Shown here one piece after another: positions 34,398-41,740 of a stretch of 64,000 nt of DNA (positions within the stretch are counted from its first letter, which is position 1; every line of letters starts with the position of its first letter). Source of the DNA: JBPYCR01 sp051846915 (lineage in GTDB: Bacteria > Bacillota > Bacilli > Bacillales > Amphibacillaceae); the NCBI RefSeq assembly GCF_051846915.1, contig NZ_JBPYCR010000011.1, forward strand, positions 1 through 64,000, given 5' to 3'. Below the pieces are notes generated by a model, which worked only from the letters and a program-made list of their open reading frames with translations, was not told where the DNA came from and searched no databases. The position numbers were made by a program, and so were the translations under genes.

Positions 34398-34751
34398 ATG
34401 ATCATAACAATTTCATTAATATTTTTAGTAATTGTAGGTGCTGTTGTACTTACAATGTTTGTTGTGCCGACAATTATGTTCATTAAAAACAGTGGGAAGG
34501 GAAAACGCCCCTATAAGATTTCTTATGCAGTAGTAGGACTATTGATTTTTCAATGGGTGTTTTTCTTGACTGGCGGTTACACTTTACTACCGGCGAACGT
34601 TGCGGATGCATGGTTTGTGCCTATATGGTTGGTGCTTAGTGTAGGGAGTGCAATCACAGCTATCGTTGAATTTAAAAACAATAAAATTTTTTCTATTCCC
34701 GTTGGAGGCTTAACAATCATTAGTTTTTTATCTTTCCATTTTTTAAAATAG
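34398..34751 (+). CDS. small membrane protein
   Basis: A 117-residue protein with four hydrophobic segments and no recognised family. The ATG at 34398 is preceded by AAAGGAAGTG. Its last ten codons overlap the 3' end of a truncated regulator gene on the opposite strand (34720-34848), so the two coding tails are interleaved. Confidence 0.65.
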   Translation: MIITISLIFLVIVGAVVLTMFVVPTIMFIKNSGKGKRPYKISYAVVGLLIFQWVFFLTGGYTLLPANVADAWFVPIWLVLSVGSAITAIVEFKNNKIFSIPVGGLTIISFLSFHFLK

Positions 34752-34848
34752 ATATGTTAGCCATTGTGATTCCAACCTCTTCGGATAATTCTGTTACACT
34801 CATTTTTCTTTTTGCCAACATCACATCAATATTGATTATAATTGCCAC
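34720..34848 (-). pseudogene. yozG: truncated YozG-like HTH regulator
   Basis: A GTG-started frame with GAGGTG upstream, 10 bases after the yoaS-like stop. The 42 residues include a Cro/CI-type helix-turn-helix (KRKMSVTELSEEVGITMANI then SILKNGK). Full-length relatives, about 70 residues, continue with a conserved C-terminal half; here the match ends at NGK and a stop follows three codons later, inside the tail of the convergent membrane protein gene. DNA binding without the last helices is doubtful, so I call it a broken gene. Confidence 0.7.
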
Positions 34849-34858
34849 TGTTTTCACC

Positions 34859-35344
34859 TCAGACCGTTAAATCATTTTCCGATTTTATATCTAAAGCACT
34901 TTTCAACAACTTTTGAAGAACCATAGCGAAGACTGCAATAACAACAGAACTAAAAATAATTGTTAATACGATAATTGCTATTCCAGGATGTAAAGCGTTT
35001 TGTGTCAATAAGAATGTAGCTCCTAATGCATATAAGATACTAATTGTTATTGCACAGTATTTTATTTTTTTTAGTGCATTTACAGGCAGGTCCGAGAAGG
35101 CATTGTTGTTATCAATGAGGGTTATAAGTTTCAAAGCCTTATACAATGCAAAGTAAAACGGTATCCCTATTACATACAAACCAATTAAAACGGGAAATTG
35201 TAAATAGGAAAATTCCGGAAACATCTCTGCCGTATCATTCGCCAAGCTCGGCAACCAAAATATAAATAAGGTAAATACCATAACGGCAATAAGATAAATG
35301 ACTATTTTTAACAAGAGTGTTGTTCCTCGTTGCACTAAAAGCAC
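34859..35344 (-). CDS. yoaS: DUF2975 membrane protein (YoaS-like)
   Basis: A 161-residue protein with four hydrophobic segments at about residues 12-30, 48-68, 92-112 and 120-145, matching the DUF2975 family. Members are usually encoded directly before a YozG-like regulator, as here, and are thought to form a regulated membrane pair of unknown role. The downstream regulator is truncated in this genome. Confidence 0.8.
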   Translation of the reverse strand: MLLVQRGTTLLLKIVIYLIAVMVFTLFIFWLPSLANDTAEMFPEFSYLQFPVLIGLYVIGIPFYFALYKALKLITLIDNNNAFSDLPVNALKKIKYCAITISILYALGATFLLTQNALHPGIAIIVLTIIFSSVVIAVFAMVLQKLLKSALDIKSENDLTV

Positions 35345-35443
35345 CTCACTTATTTATCATTAGTATAATATTAACACACATATATATCGTTATACAATAA
35401 ACAATTATTCATTAACAACATATTAATATTGATATAATGACAT

Positions 35444-35475
35444 AAAAAAGCATCTTTGAGTAAACAAAGATACTT
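35444..35475 (-). terminator. terminator downstream of the SDR gene
   Basis: AAG-ATCTTTG (35449-35458) pairs with CAAAGAT-CTT (35465-35475) with one mismatch. On the minus strand it is followed by six T's. It lies about 160 bases beyond the SDR stop; the intervening bases (35476-35635) hold no recognisable gene. Confidence 0.65.
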
Positions 35476-35635
35476 CAAAAAATATTGCGAGCCTAAACAA
35501 ACCTGCTCATTGTTTCAACATAGCCCTACTCCACGAAATGGTCCGATTTCAAAATAGATTTTTTATGCGAGGATTGAGCCTGATTGTTTTAAGTTGGATA
35601 AAAATTATGTCCCTTGCATTAAATGTGGAATTCCA

Positions 35636-36571
35636 CTATATCTTCTCTTTCATCCAATTTAAAGTATTCTTAATACCTTCTTTATACGGTGTTTGCTGTA
35701 CAGGTCCTATTTTCGCTTCGTACTTCTTACCACTCAAAATTACAGGGTCCTCTGTCAAGTACATCATCTCTACCATCTCTCTCATGAACGGTTGGAAAAT
35801 TCCAATAAATCGAATCATTGTTTTTGATACAGAACTGATTGATTTTTTATATCCTAATTCATTACGTAATATCTCAATAATTTCTTGACCTGTTATTGGA
35901 TGTGCAGATGGAATATTCCAATTTTGATTATAAGTATCCTCTAGTGAAGCTAATTTTACCATCGCCTTTGCGCCATCCAATGTAAAAATAAACTCTCGAG
36001 CCACCCTGATGTTACCAACGAAATTTGCAGATTTATTTAGAACCACGTTTTTTAGTGTTTCATGAAGTAGTGTATTTTCTGCATTTGGACCGTATAGATC
36101 TGGCATATGCACAATCAACCAAGGGACATTACTTCTCTTTAATTTATTTTCCATTGCGAGACGGATCTTTCCCTTTTTTGTATGTGGCTCCTTCTTTGTA
36201 TCTTCAGTTACTTCTATTTTGGATTGCTTTCCATAAGCATAAATATTATCAACAAGCGCAATTTTTGTTCGTTGTATTTCGGCAGCTCGGACTATTATCT
36301 CTATGCATAAAGGGTGCTTATCCTTCCACTCCTGATAAGGAAAACTAACTGCATGAAAGATTACATCTACACCATCGGCTGCCTCAAGTACATCCTTTTC
36401 CACTAATGCATCTCCTGAAAAAATGTATACCTTTGATTCATTCTGATAGAGAGCATACAACTTTTCCTTACCCCTTGAAAAGGCAACTACTTCCACACCT
36501 CGTTCAACCAACTCACGAACCAATGCATAACCTATTCCACCTGTTGCACCTAATACCAATGCTTTCTTCAT
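35636..36571 (-). CDS. NAD-dependent epimerase/SDR-family protein
   Basis: About 311 residues of the extended/atypical SDR (NmrA-, epimerase-like) group. The N-terminal Rossmann motif GATGGIGYALV binds NAD(P); IYAYGK is in the position of the catalytic YxxxK. The substrate is unknown. The start is uncertain: AAGGAG lies 3 nt before one ATG (36580) and 12 nt before the next (36571). It is transcribed with a palindromic operator in front of it and lies just downstream of a TetR-type regulator on the same strand. Confidence 0.8.
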   Translation of the reverse strand: MKKALVLGATGGIGYALVRELVERGVEVVAFSRGKEKLYALYQNESKVYIFSGDALVEKDVLEAADGVDVIFHAVSFPYQEWKDKHPLCIEIIVRAAEIQRTKIALVDNIYAYGKQSKIEVTEDTKKEPHTKKGKIRLAMENKLKRSNVPWLIVHMPDLYGPNAENTLLHETLKNVVLNKSANFVGNIRVAREFIFTLDGAKAMVKLASLEDTYNQNWNIPSAHPITGQEIIEILRNELGYKKSISSVSKTMIRFIGIFQPFMREMVEMMYLTEDPVILSGKKYEAKIGPVQQTPYKEGIKNTLNWMKEKI

Positions 36572-36594
36572 TACTAACATCTTCTCCTTCATGT

Positions 36595-36609
36595 TTGACC
36601 ACTGGTCAA
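36595..36609. promoter_or_regulatory. TetR-type operator at the SDR promoter
   Basis: A perfect 15-bp palindrome TTGACCACTGGTCAA (7-bp half sites around one base). It starts at the TATAAT box (36609-36614 on the minus strand) and covers the expected start point. A near-identical sequence lies in the tetR promoter. Confidence 0.75.
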
Positions 36610-36661
36610 TTATAATTAAAAAAATATGCAAGCTCTAAATCTGTTCTAATTTGGAGTTGCG

Positions 36662-37234
36662 CTATTCATTTAATCCTTTAATTATAAAATTCACGTGTGA
36701 TTCGGCTGCTAACCTCGCTTCGTCAAAATTATCAACATATCCACGATAATGAGAAACAAAGCCATGCAATGCTAAAAATGCGGACCAAACGTTAATAATC
36801 TCCAATTTTTTCTTTGACAAAGATTGTATTGTTTGAGCAAAAATTCGATAACTGTGATTGGCTGCTACTTGGGAGAGACTGTCTACTTCTGTATTTCTTA
36901 CCATAAACATGATTTCATACTGACTTTGATTGTTTAACCCAAATTCAATAAAGTTAATAAGTATATTATAAAGTTTTGTAGAATCATTTTCAGGTCCTTG
37001 AATGGTTTCTTCTAATCGATTATTTAGTTTAGAAAAATCTTCTTCTACAATTGCATAAAACAGTTCTGCTTTATTTTTAAAATGGTAATATATTGCTCCA
37101 TGACTACAGCCCAGTTCCTTTGCAATGCTGCGCATGGAAATTTGCTGAAAACCCTTTTCAACAAATTGGGTTCGTGATTTCTCTAAGATCCTTTCTCTTG
37201 TCAGCTCTTGAGAGGTTGTTTTACGGGGACACAT
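36662..37234 (-). CDS. TetR/AcrR family transcriptional regulator
   Basis: A 190-residue repressor. N-terminal helix-turn-helix (about residues 15-60): RERILEKSRTQFVEKGF, SMRSIAKELG and HGAIYYHFKNKAELFYAI are classic TetR signature. The C-terminal ligand domain is divergent and its inducer is unknown. It probably controls itself and the downstream SDR gene through the operator at 36595 and 37251. An AAGGAG-type site lies before the ATG. Confidence 0.93.
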   Translation of the reverse strand: MCPRKTTSQELTRERILEKSRTQFVEKGFQQISMRSIAKELGCSHGAIYYHFKNKAELFYAIVEEDFSKLNNRLEETIQGPENDSTKLYNILINFIEFGLNNQSQYEIMFMVRNTEVDSLSQVAANHSYRIFAQTIQSLSKKKLEIINVWSAFLALHGFVSHYRGYVDNFDEARLAAESHVNFIIKGLNE

Positions 37235-37250
37235 TTTCTAACTCCTTCTA

Positions 37251-37265
37251 TTGACCATCGGTTAA
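37251..37265. promoter_or_regulatory. TetR-type operator at the tetR promoter
   Basis: TTGACCATCGGTTAA, sharing the left half site and 12 of 15 bases with the operator at 36595. It sits between an extended -10 (TGTTATAGT, minus strand, 37270-37278) and the ATG, so autorepression is likely. Confidence 0.65.
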
Positions 37266-37393
37266 TAAAACTATAACACTGTCATCTTCATAATAACAGT
37301 AAAAAGATATTTTATTTTATAAATTTAACCTGAAGCTCCTATTCAATAATTTGAATAATTTGGTCCGATTCCAATTTAATTTTTATTATAATG

Positions 37394-37475
37394 ATAGGTA
37401 AGCCTTTGAAGTTGTCGCCAGTTTTTCCCCATTCCACACCGTACGTAAAATTTTCACTAACTAGCCGTAGAAAGC
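37394..37475 (-). mobile_element. isolated 3' end fragment of a group II intron
   Basis: On the minus strand this stretch contains ACGTACGGTGTGGA, GGGGAAAAACTGGCGACAAC and CTTCAAAGGCTTACCTAT. It aligns base by base with the 3' end of the intron remnant at 39108 (GTGTGGAGCAGGGGAAAAGC, then CTTCAAATGCTTACCTAT). These are the domain V-VI and 3' splice-site region. No reverse transcriptase gene is attached, so it is a stranded 3' fragment. Confidence 0.7.
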
Positions 37476-37531
37476 AAAAGTGGACGCAATTCCTATTCCA
37501 TTCTTGTGCTCGTTAATAGAAGTACATTATT

Positions 37532-37828
37532 TCAAAACGATTTTTTATAAGTTACAAAAAATGGAGTCAACAAAGAACCAATAATTAAAATTAGTATTCC
37601 TATTGTAAGTGTTGCAATAAGATTACTAAAAGGTGAAAGGAAATTGGCAAAGATTAGCATTGGTACAATAGTCAAAGAGACGAAAATAATCCTGCCGGGA
37701 ATTGTTATCTTATGTATCGTGCCACATTCGCTACATTTAATAGGTTTATAAGTCCACAAAAACGATTTATAGATTTTGCTCCAGCTAAATTGCGCATTAC
37801 AGTTTTGACATTTTTGAATGAATAGCAC
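37532..37828 (-). CDS. zinc-ribbon membrane protein (TIGR04104-like)
   Basis: A 98-residue protein with an N-terminal zinc ribbon (CQNCNAQFSW, then KCSECGTIHK: two CxxC pairs) and two C-terminal membrane segments. This layout is typical of small Bacillaceae proteins annotated as TIGR04104 family putative zinc finger. The start codon is GTG; the Shine-Dalgarno sequence is unusually close, so the start is uncertain by a few codons. Function is unknown. Confidence 0.75.
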   Translation of the reverse strand: MLFIQKCQNCNAQFSWSKIYKSFLWTYKPIKCSECGTIHKITIPGRIIFVSLTIVPMLIFANFLSPFSNLIATLTIGILILIIGSLLTPFFVTYKKSF

Positions 37829-37898
37829 CCCCTATTACTATTTAACCAACCCAGAAAAATAGTCTAAGACAGCAGGCGCACTCTTGCACCTGATTGTT

Positions 37899-38222
37899 TT
37901 ATAATGCGCTCCTATTCCGATATAAAAACAACGTAAGTGCATTTAATAAAATGGTTATAATGACAAGTACCGTTGAAGCAACAGCTACACCGCGCATTGT
38001 ATCCCCCAGAGCAGACCAGTCTTCAATGTTTACCAAGTAAAGGTTATAAAAAAATTGGAAACATATTGCGATAGCGCAAGCGCTGAAACTGATGATAATG
38101 GCAAGAGCAATCCACTTCTTATTCTTCTGTTTTTTATCTCCCAAAATACTAACAATAGGAATTATCCAAGCTACTAATCCAAGTACTAAACTGCCGATGT
38201 TAAGCCAACCAGCATCAAACAT
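37899..38222 (-). CDS. small membrane protein
   Basis: A 107-residue protein with three hydrophobic segments (about residues 7-27, 38-60 and 78-100), separated by a basic loop KKQKNKKW. AAGGTGGGATGAAAT precedes the ATG. I do not recognise the family. It lies in a run of small membrane-protein genes on the same strand. Confidence 0.65.
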   Translation of the reverse strand: MFDAGWLNIGSLVLGLVAWIIPIVSILGDKKQKNKKWIALAIIISFSACAIAICFQFFYNLYLVNIEDWSALGDTMRGVAVASTVLVIITILLNALTLFLYRNRSAL

Positions 38223-38281
38223 ATTTCATCCCACCTTTATTTTTTTAAGCGCCGGTTTGTTTAAGTGTAATATCTCACAAT

Positions 38282-38365
38282 TCACTTCTCTGGAGTTGAA
38301 CTTTTTAAGTTCAACAACCGACGTAAACCATAAATTAGACAAATAAAGGTAGCCAATAAAATCAC
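38282..38365 (-). CDS. possible 27-residue membrane peptide
   Basis: A GTG-started frame encoding a single hydrophobic helix (VILLATFICLIYGL) followed by a basic tail. The open frame extends upstream to near an AAGGAGGG that lies inside the end of the DUF3951 gene, but no standard start codon is well placed behind it. Reported because the composition is coding-like; it may be non-coding. Confidence 0.25.
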   Translation of the reverse strand: MILLATFICLIYGLRRLLNLKSSTPEK

Positions 38366-38388
38366 CCCAATTGAAAGTCGTTGGAATC

Positions 38389-38556
38389 CTAATCGTCCTC
38401 TTGTTTGTCGCCCTCCTTAAACTTTAAACTACTTTGCCCAGTAATATGGTCATATGGTATATAACTATTGTCAGATGAACCTTTTCCAGAAAAAAACTTA
38501 TAGATTATCAATATAACTACAAGAATTATTAATAATGAAAAGATAATTCCCGCCAT
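38389..38556 (-). CDS. DUF3951-like small membrane protein
   Basis: A 55-residue protein: one N-terminal hydrophobic helix (about residues 2-22) and a charged tail (YIPYDHITGQ then an acidic end), matching the DUF3951 pattern of Bacillaceae. The ATG at 38556 has AAGGAGG 7-9 nt upstream. A much longer in-frame extension lacks a ribosome site and overlaps the neighbouring toxin-like locus, so it is not used. Confidence 0.7.
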   Translation of the reverse strand: MAGIIFSLLIILVVILIIYKFFSGKGSSDNSYIPYDHITGQSSLKFKEGDKQEDD

Positions 38557-38623
38557 TTTTAGTCCCTCCTTAATCACAAAAGCATCTTCCATTAAATGAC
38601 CGATGTATGCAAGGTGGTTGTTA

Positions 38624-38659
38624 ATCTTTATTAAAGAATTCCGCACAATTAATAAAGAT
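38624..38659. repeat. 11-bp inverted repeat
   Basis: ATCTTTATTAA (38624-38634) and TTAATAAAGAT (38649-38659), spacer of 14 bases. It lies upstream of the toxin-like gene promoter and could be an operator or simply an AT-rich palindrome. Confidence 0.5.
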
Positions 38660-38699
38660 GCATTAATTTGTATAAGCCCGCCTTTATACAGTTTATTTA

Positions 38700-38708
38700 T
38701 GATACAAT
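38700..38708 (+). promoter_or_regulatory. extended -10 promoter of the holin-like toxin
   Basis: TGATACAAT is an extended -10 element. No good -35 is present, as can be tolerated with extended -10 promoters. The predicted start near 38715 gives an mRNA of about 215 nt to the terminator at 38932, with a 90-nt leader. Confidence 0.55.
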
Positions 38709-38804
38709 GATTACAGTAGACTGGCTTCGTATGAGGGGTTTGGCGGCACTGTAGATCTTCCATTCGTATCGTTAGGATACTTCCTGGGAGGGAGGTGATT
38801 GCCT

Positions 38805-38891
38805 ATGGACATTGTTAGTGCGCTAACGCTCATGATATCCTTTGGGATGTTAGTGGCGTTTATCGTTTCTGATAAAAACCATAAAAAATAA
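38805..38891 (+). CDS. holin-like type I toxin (TxpA/BsrE-like)
   Basis: A 28-residue peptide with one hydrophobic helix (SALTLMISFGMLVAFIVS) and a C-terminal lysine-rich tail (DKNHKK). This is the pattern of the putative holin-like toxin family (Hol_Tox; TxpA, BsrE, BsrG relatives). The ribosome site is very strong (GGGAGGGAGGTGAT). The reading frame ends inside a bidirectional terminator, and an antisense transcript is predicted from the other side. Expected action is membrane damage when unrepressed. Confidence 0.8.
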   Translation: MDIVSALTLMISFGMLVAFIVSDKNHKK

Positions 38892-39023
38892 CCTCTCATG
38901 CGCTTTAGCAGGTACGTGAGAGGTTATTTTCCTTAGCTACCGTTCCCCTCTTGTTGGGGTTCAGTCTATCGTGACCGTTCCATGTTTCAGCATGGGCGGT
39001 CTTTATTACTTTATGAACATTCT
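38882..39023 (-). ncRNA. predicted antisense antitoxin RNA
   Basis: On the minus strand TGGTATAAT (39030-39038), an extended -10 box, would start transcription near 39023. Transcription ends at the shared terminator near 38882, giving about 140 nt without an open frame. It overlaps the toxin mRNA 3' end by about 50 nt and contains two GGAACGGT repeats and an AACCCC that can pair with GGGGTT in the toxin leader. The assignment is by analogy with Fst and TxpA/RatA-type loci. Confidence 0.6.
38886..38932. terminator. shared bidirectional terminator of toxin and antitoxin RNA
   Basis: AAATAACCTCTCA (38886-38898) pairs perfectly with TGAGAGGTTATTT (38917-38929), 13 bp. T-runs follow on both strands (TTTT on plus, TTTTTT on minus). 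Confidence 0.9.
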
Positions 39024-39107
39024 ACATATATTATACCACGAATGATAGGAATGTACACATCCTAATTTCTAATTTTAAAGCTGTTTTGTATTGCATAATT
39101 GTTTGCA

Positions 39108-40754
39108 ATAGGTAAGCATTTGAAGTTATCTCCAGCTTTTCCCCTGCTCCACACGGAGCGTGCAGGTTTTCCCGCACTCCGCGTTCCATCTAATAAAATA
39201 TACTAAATTATAAGTTCCTCGTTACTTCATGTTTGGGCTTTTTAAATCGTTTCAAGCTCACATTTCCTTCGGAAACGATTGATTTTATTTATCATGTCTC
39301 CAGTAAGCTGAAACACTTGTATAAGTCTATCAATCATCTTTTTATTAGTGGCATGAATTAATTTGTGTATCCCTTTATGCAGGATACGAAGAAGCTGGTG
39401 GCGGATTAGCTGGAAGACCATATTTACCTACTAGTCCAAGACGATTGTAGATGAACGCACCTAAGTCATAGGCAAGACGTGAAAACTCAAGATTAACCTT
39501 GGTAGCCCTTTTGAAATATTGATGAATTCCTAAGACAAAATTATTGAAAAGCAACGCATTCATAGCCGAGGGTGAATTTCTAATTCTTCGAATTAGTTTC
39601 TTTGCCTCTTCTTTAATTTTCCGATTTTTATTCGTTTTAATGCCAGTACGCGCAATTCAAAGAAACCCTTTATATCAATATCGACCACAAAGTGAAATAG
39701 GGCTTGATTGATTAAAAATTGAATTCTTGCCATGGCATGATGCGCCGACCGTAGTGGTCTAAAACCATAACTATGGTTATAAAACTGGGCTTCCGCAATT
39801 GGTTCAAGTACTTGTTTAAAACATTGTTGAATAATTCTATCCAACATACAAGGGATGCCAAGGGGTCTCCACTTGCCATTATCTTTTTCAATCCATTTTC
39901 GTCTAACCTTTTTCGGACAATAGTTTTTAAGCTGATTTCGGATTTCCATCAATAGTTTTTCTTCAGACCATTTTTTCATATCGTTTATCGTTCTTCTATC
40001 CGTTCCGGGTGTCTTAGACCCTTTATTGGATTTGATAGTACGATAGGCGAGCAAGATATTTTCTCTGGATGTGATAATATCGTAAAGATGTGAAAAAACT
40101 TGTTGCTTCGCGCTTTTATCATACAAATCCGTAAACGTTTCCGTCATATCGTAGTAATCCCAATATCGCAAAGCTTGCACTGTGGCACCCCTCCTATTGG
40201 AATGATGTTCCCAAGTTCCTACCCGGCCGGTGCAATGCACGTGTGGAAAATAACTTTTCATTTCATTAGACTTGGGGCTGTTCCTCCATTCCCATCACAG
40301 GAAATTCATCAGTCATGCCCCTACCCTCACAAGGATGAATACCTTTTGGCATAAGCCTTATGGTAAACGTTTTGGATGACAGTCCTTGTCTCAACGTTCC
40401 TTGCTTTCTAAGTCCCTTACAACCTAGCTATCCGTACTGAACTTAGGTGTCCCCTGGAAGCCTGTGAGCTGGATACCGCCTTTGTCCGGTATAGCGTGTT
40501 TCATAGGGCGCATTTTTACTGCACACCACTCACGTCATCGTAGGATGACACATAAGTTTCCCTATGTTCAATCTTTAGACCTGTATATTCGGTTATTCGT
40601 CAGCTCTATATCTTTGAAGCCATTCTCACCATACCCAGTTTTTCAGCCGTGCGGCATATTCGTTGGCATACCTTCTACAAAGGAGTGGCTTTAGCCTTCG
40701 TTCTGCCGAATGTACCTGTACTTCATACCCCGTGACCTGTCAGTCACGACGCAC
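39108..40754 (-). mobile_element. degenerate group II intron
   Basis: The minus strand shows a GTGCGTC 5' boundary candidate at 40754, about 570 bases of structured, GC-richer leader (domains I-IV), a broken LtrA-type gene, and a 3' end with a domain-V-like hairpin (CGGAGTGCGGG with CCTGCACGCTCCG, 2-nt CG bulge) and a domain-VI-like tail ending CTTACCTAT at 39108. At about 1.65 kb it is shorter than intact introns (about 2.3-2.6 kb) because the ORF is deleted internally. It should not be mobile. Confidence 0.75.
39375..40180 (-). pseudogene. ltrA: group II intron reverse transcriptase/maturase, broken
   Basis: Starts at GTG behind AGGAGGGG. About 180 residues cover RT0-RT3 (NKGSKTPGTDRRT, KWRPLGIPCMLDRIIQQ, HSYGFRPLRSAHHA, VDIDIKGFF). 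After KGFF the sequence jumps to a later block (RVLALKRI), so the YADD catalytic segment is deleted. A one-base frameshift near 39625 then moves the reading frame to a thumb-like end (MNALLFNNFVLGIHQYFKRA). The maturase and endonuclease ends are missing. Confidence 0.88.
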
Positions 40755-40907
40755 GCAGGAGTATTGACGGGATGGTTTTAGGAAACATGGTTCCGTCATT
40801 CCCATCCTCGATTGTAAAGTTAGAATTAAAAATCCTCAACTTTTCACGCTATAAAGCGTTTATAGTGGAACTTGTCGCGCGCGCCCGATTGCGGCAAATA
40901 CATTATT

Positions 40908-41522
40908 TTATGACTCCTTCCCTTGCCTATTTCTTACAGCAAAAAGAAAAATGAATGGAATTAAACCACATACCAAAAAGATTAATCCTATCAGTACACC
41001 GTTAATTGCATTAAATCCATCACTAAACGAGGTGAGTGCGCCTATGACGATACTGATTAACGTAACAGCTATGGTTGAAAATGTTAAACCTTTTTTTGCA
41101 GAAACTTTATCATCTTCGTAATCTACACTCGTGTTCATTGATAAGAATGCCAACACAACCGTGGATAATATAAATACAATCCACAATGGATTTTGCTTCA
41201 CTCCATTCATACCATCAGCAATAAAATCAAATCCCAATATACCCACGATGCCAATTATTTGAACAGCATATGCTATCCGTATCTTTTGAAGATTTTTTGA
41301 TATAAGTCGTTCATCGGTGGTCAATGACAAAAACGCTAATATAACTGTTGAAGCTATAAATACAATCCACAACGGACTTTCTTTAATCCCATCTATCCCA
41401 TTAGTAATAAGGTTATATCCTAATATAGCCAGCATCCCAAGTGTTTGAAGAGCATAGGCAATACGTATGTTTTTTAAATTTTTTATTGCTAGACGTTCGT
41501 CACTAATTCTTTGCAATTTCAT
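40908..41522 (-). CDS. membrane protein with internal duplication
   Basis: A 204-residue protein with about six hydrophobic segments. Residues 8-67 and 70-129 are two copies of the same unit: DERLAIKNLKNIRIAYALQ versus DERLISKNLQKIRIAYAVQ, and PLWIVFIASTVILAFLS versus PLWIVFILSTVVLAFLS. A third part (about 130-204) has two more helices. The gene overlaps the upstream XRE regulator by 4 bases. The two probably form a regulator/membrane-sensor pair; the function is unknown. Confidence 0.8.
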   Translation of the reverse strand: MKLQRISDERLAIKNLKNIRIAYALQTLGMLAILGYNLITNGIDGIKESPLWIVFIASTVILAFLSLTTDERLISKNLQKIRIAYAVQIIGIVGILGFDFIADGMNGVKQNPLWIVFILSTVVLAFLSMNTSVDYEDDKVSAKKGLTFSTIAVTLISIVIGALTSFSDGFNAINGVLIGLIFLVCGLIPFIFLFAVRNRQGKES

Positions 41523-41740
41523 TTATCTTGCCCCTCCTTGTTTAACCAAAAGATTTCATCCAGCGTTTTATTCACTGCATAACAAATATTCAAACAAAGC
41601 CTTAAAGTCGGGTTATATTTCCCCTTTTCAATCAAACTAATTGTTTGACGAGTAACACCTACTTTTTCAGCTAATTGTTGCTGGGTTAAGTCGACTTGTA
41701 CACGAGCGACCTTTAAATTATTTTTCAATGTCTCAAACAC
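41519..41740 (-). CDS. XRE-family HTH regulator
   Basis: A 73-residue Cro/CI-type regulator: helix-turn-helix at about residues 15-45 (LTQQQLAEKVGVTRQTISLIEKGKYNP), with C-terminal IFWLNKEGQDK. Small stand-alone XRE proteins of this type are often paired with a membrane protein, as here with a 4-bp ATGA overlap. An AGGAGG site precedes the ATG. No operator could be recognised in the short upstream region. Confidence 0.88.
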   Translation of the reverse strand: MFETLKNNLKVARVQVDLTQQQLAEKVGVTRQTISLIEKGKYNPTLRLCLNICYAVNKTLDEIFWLNKEGQDK

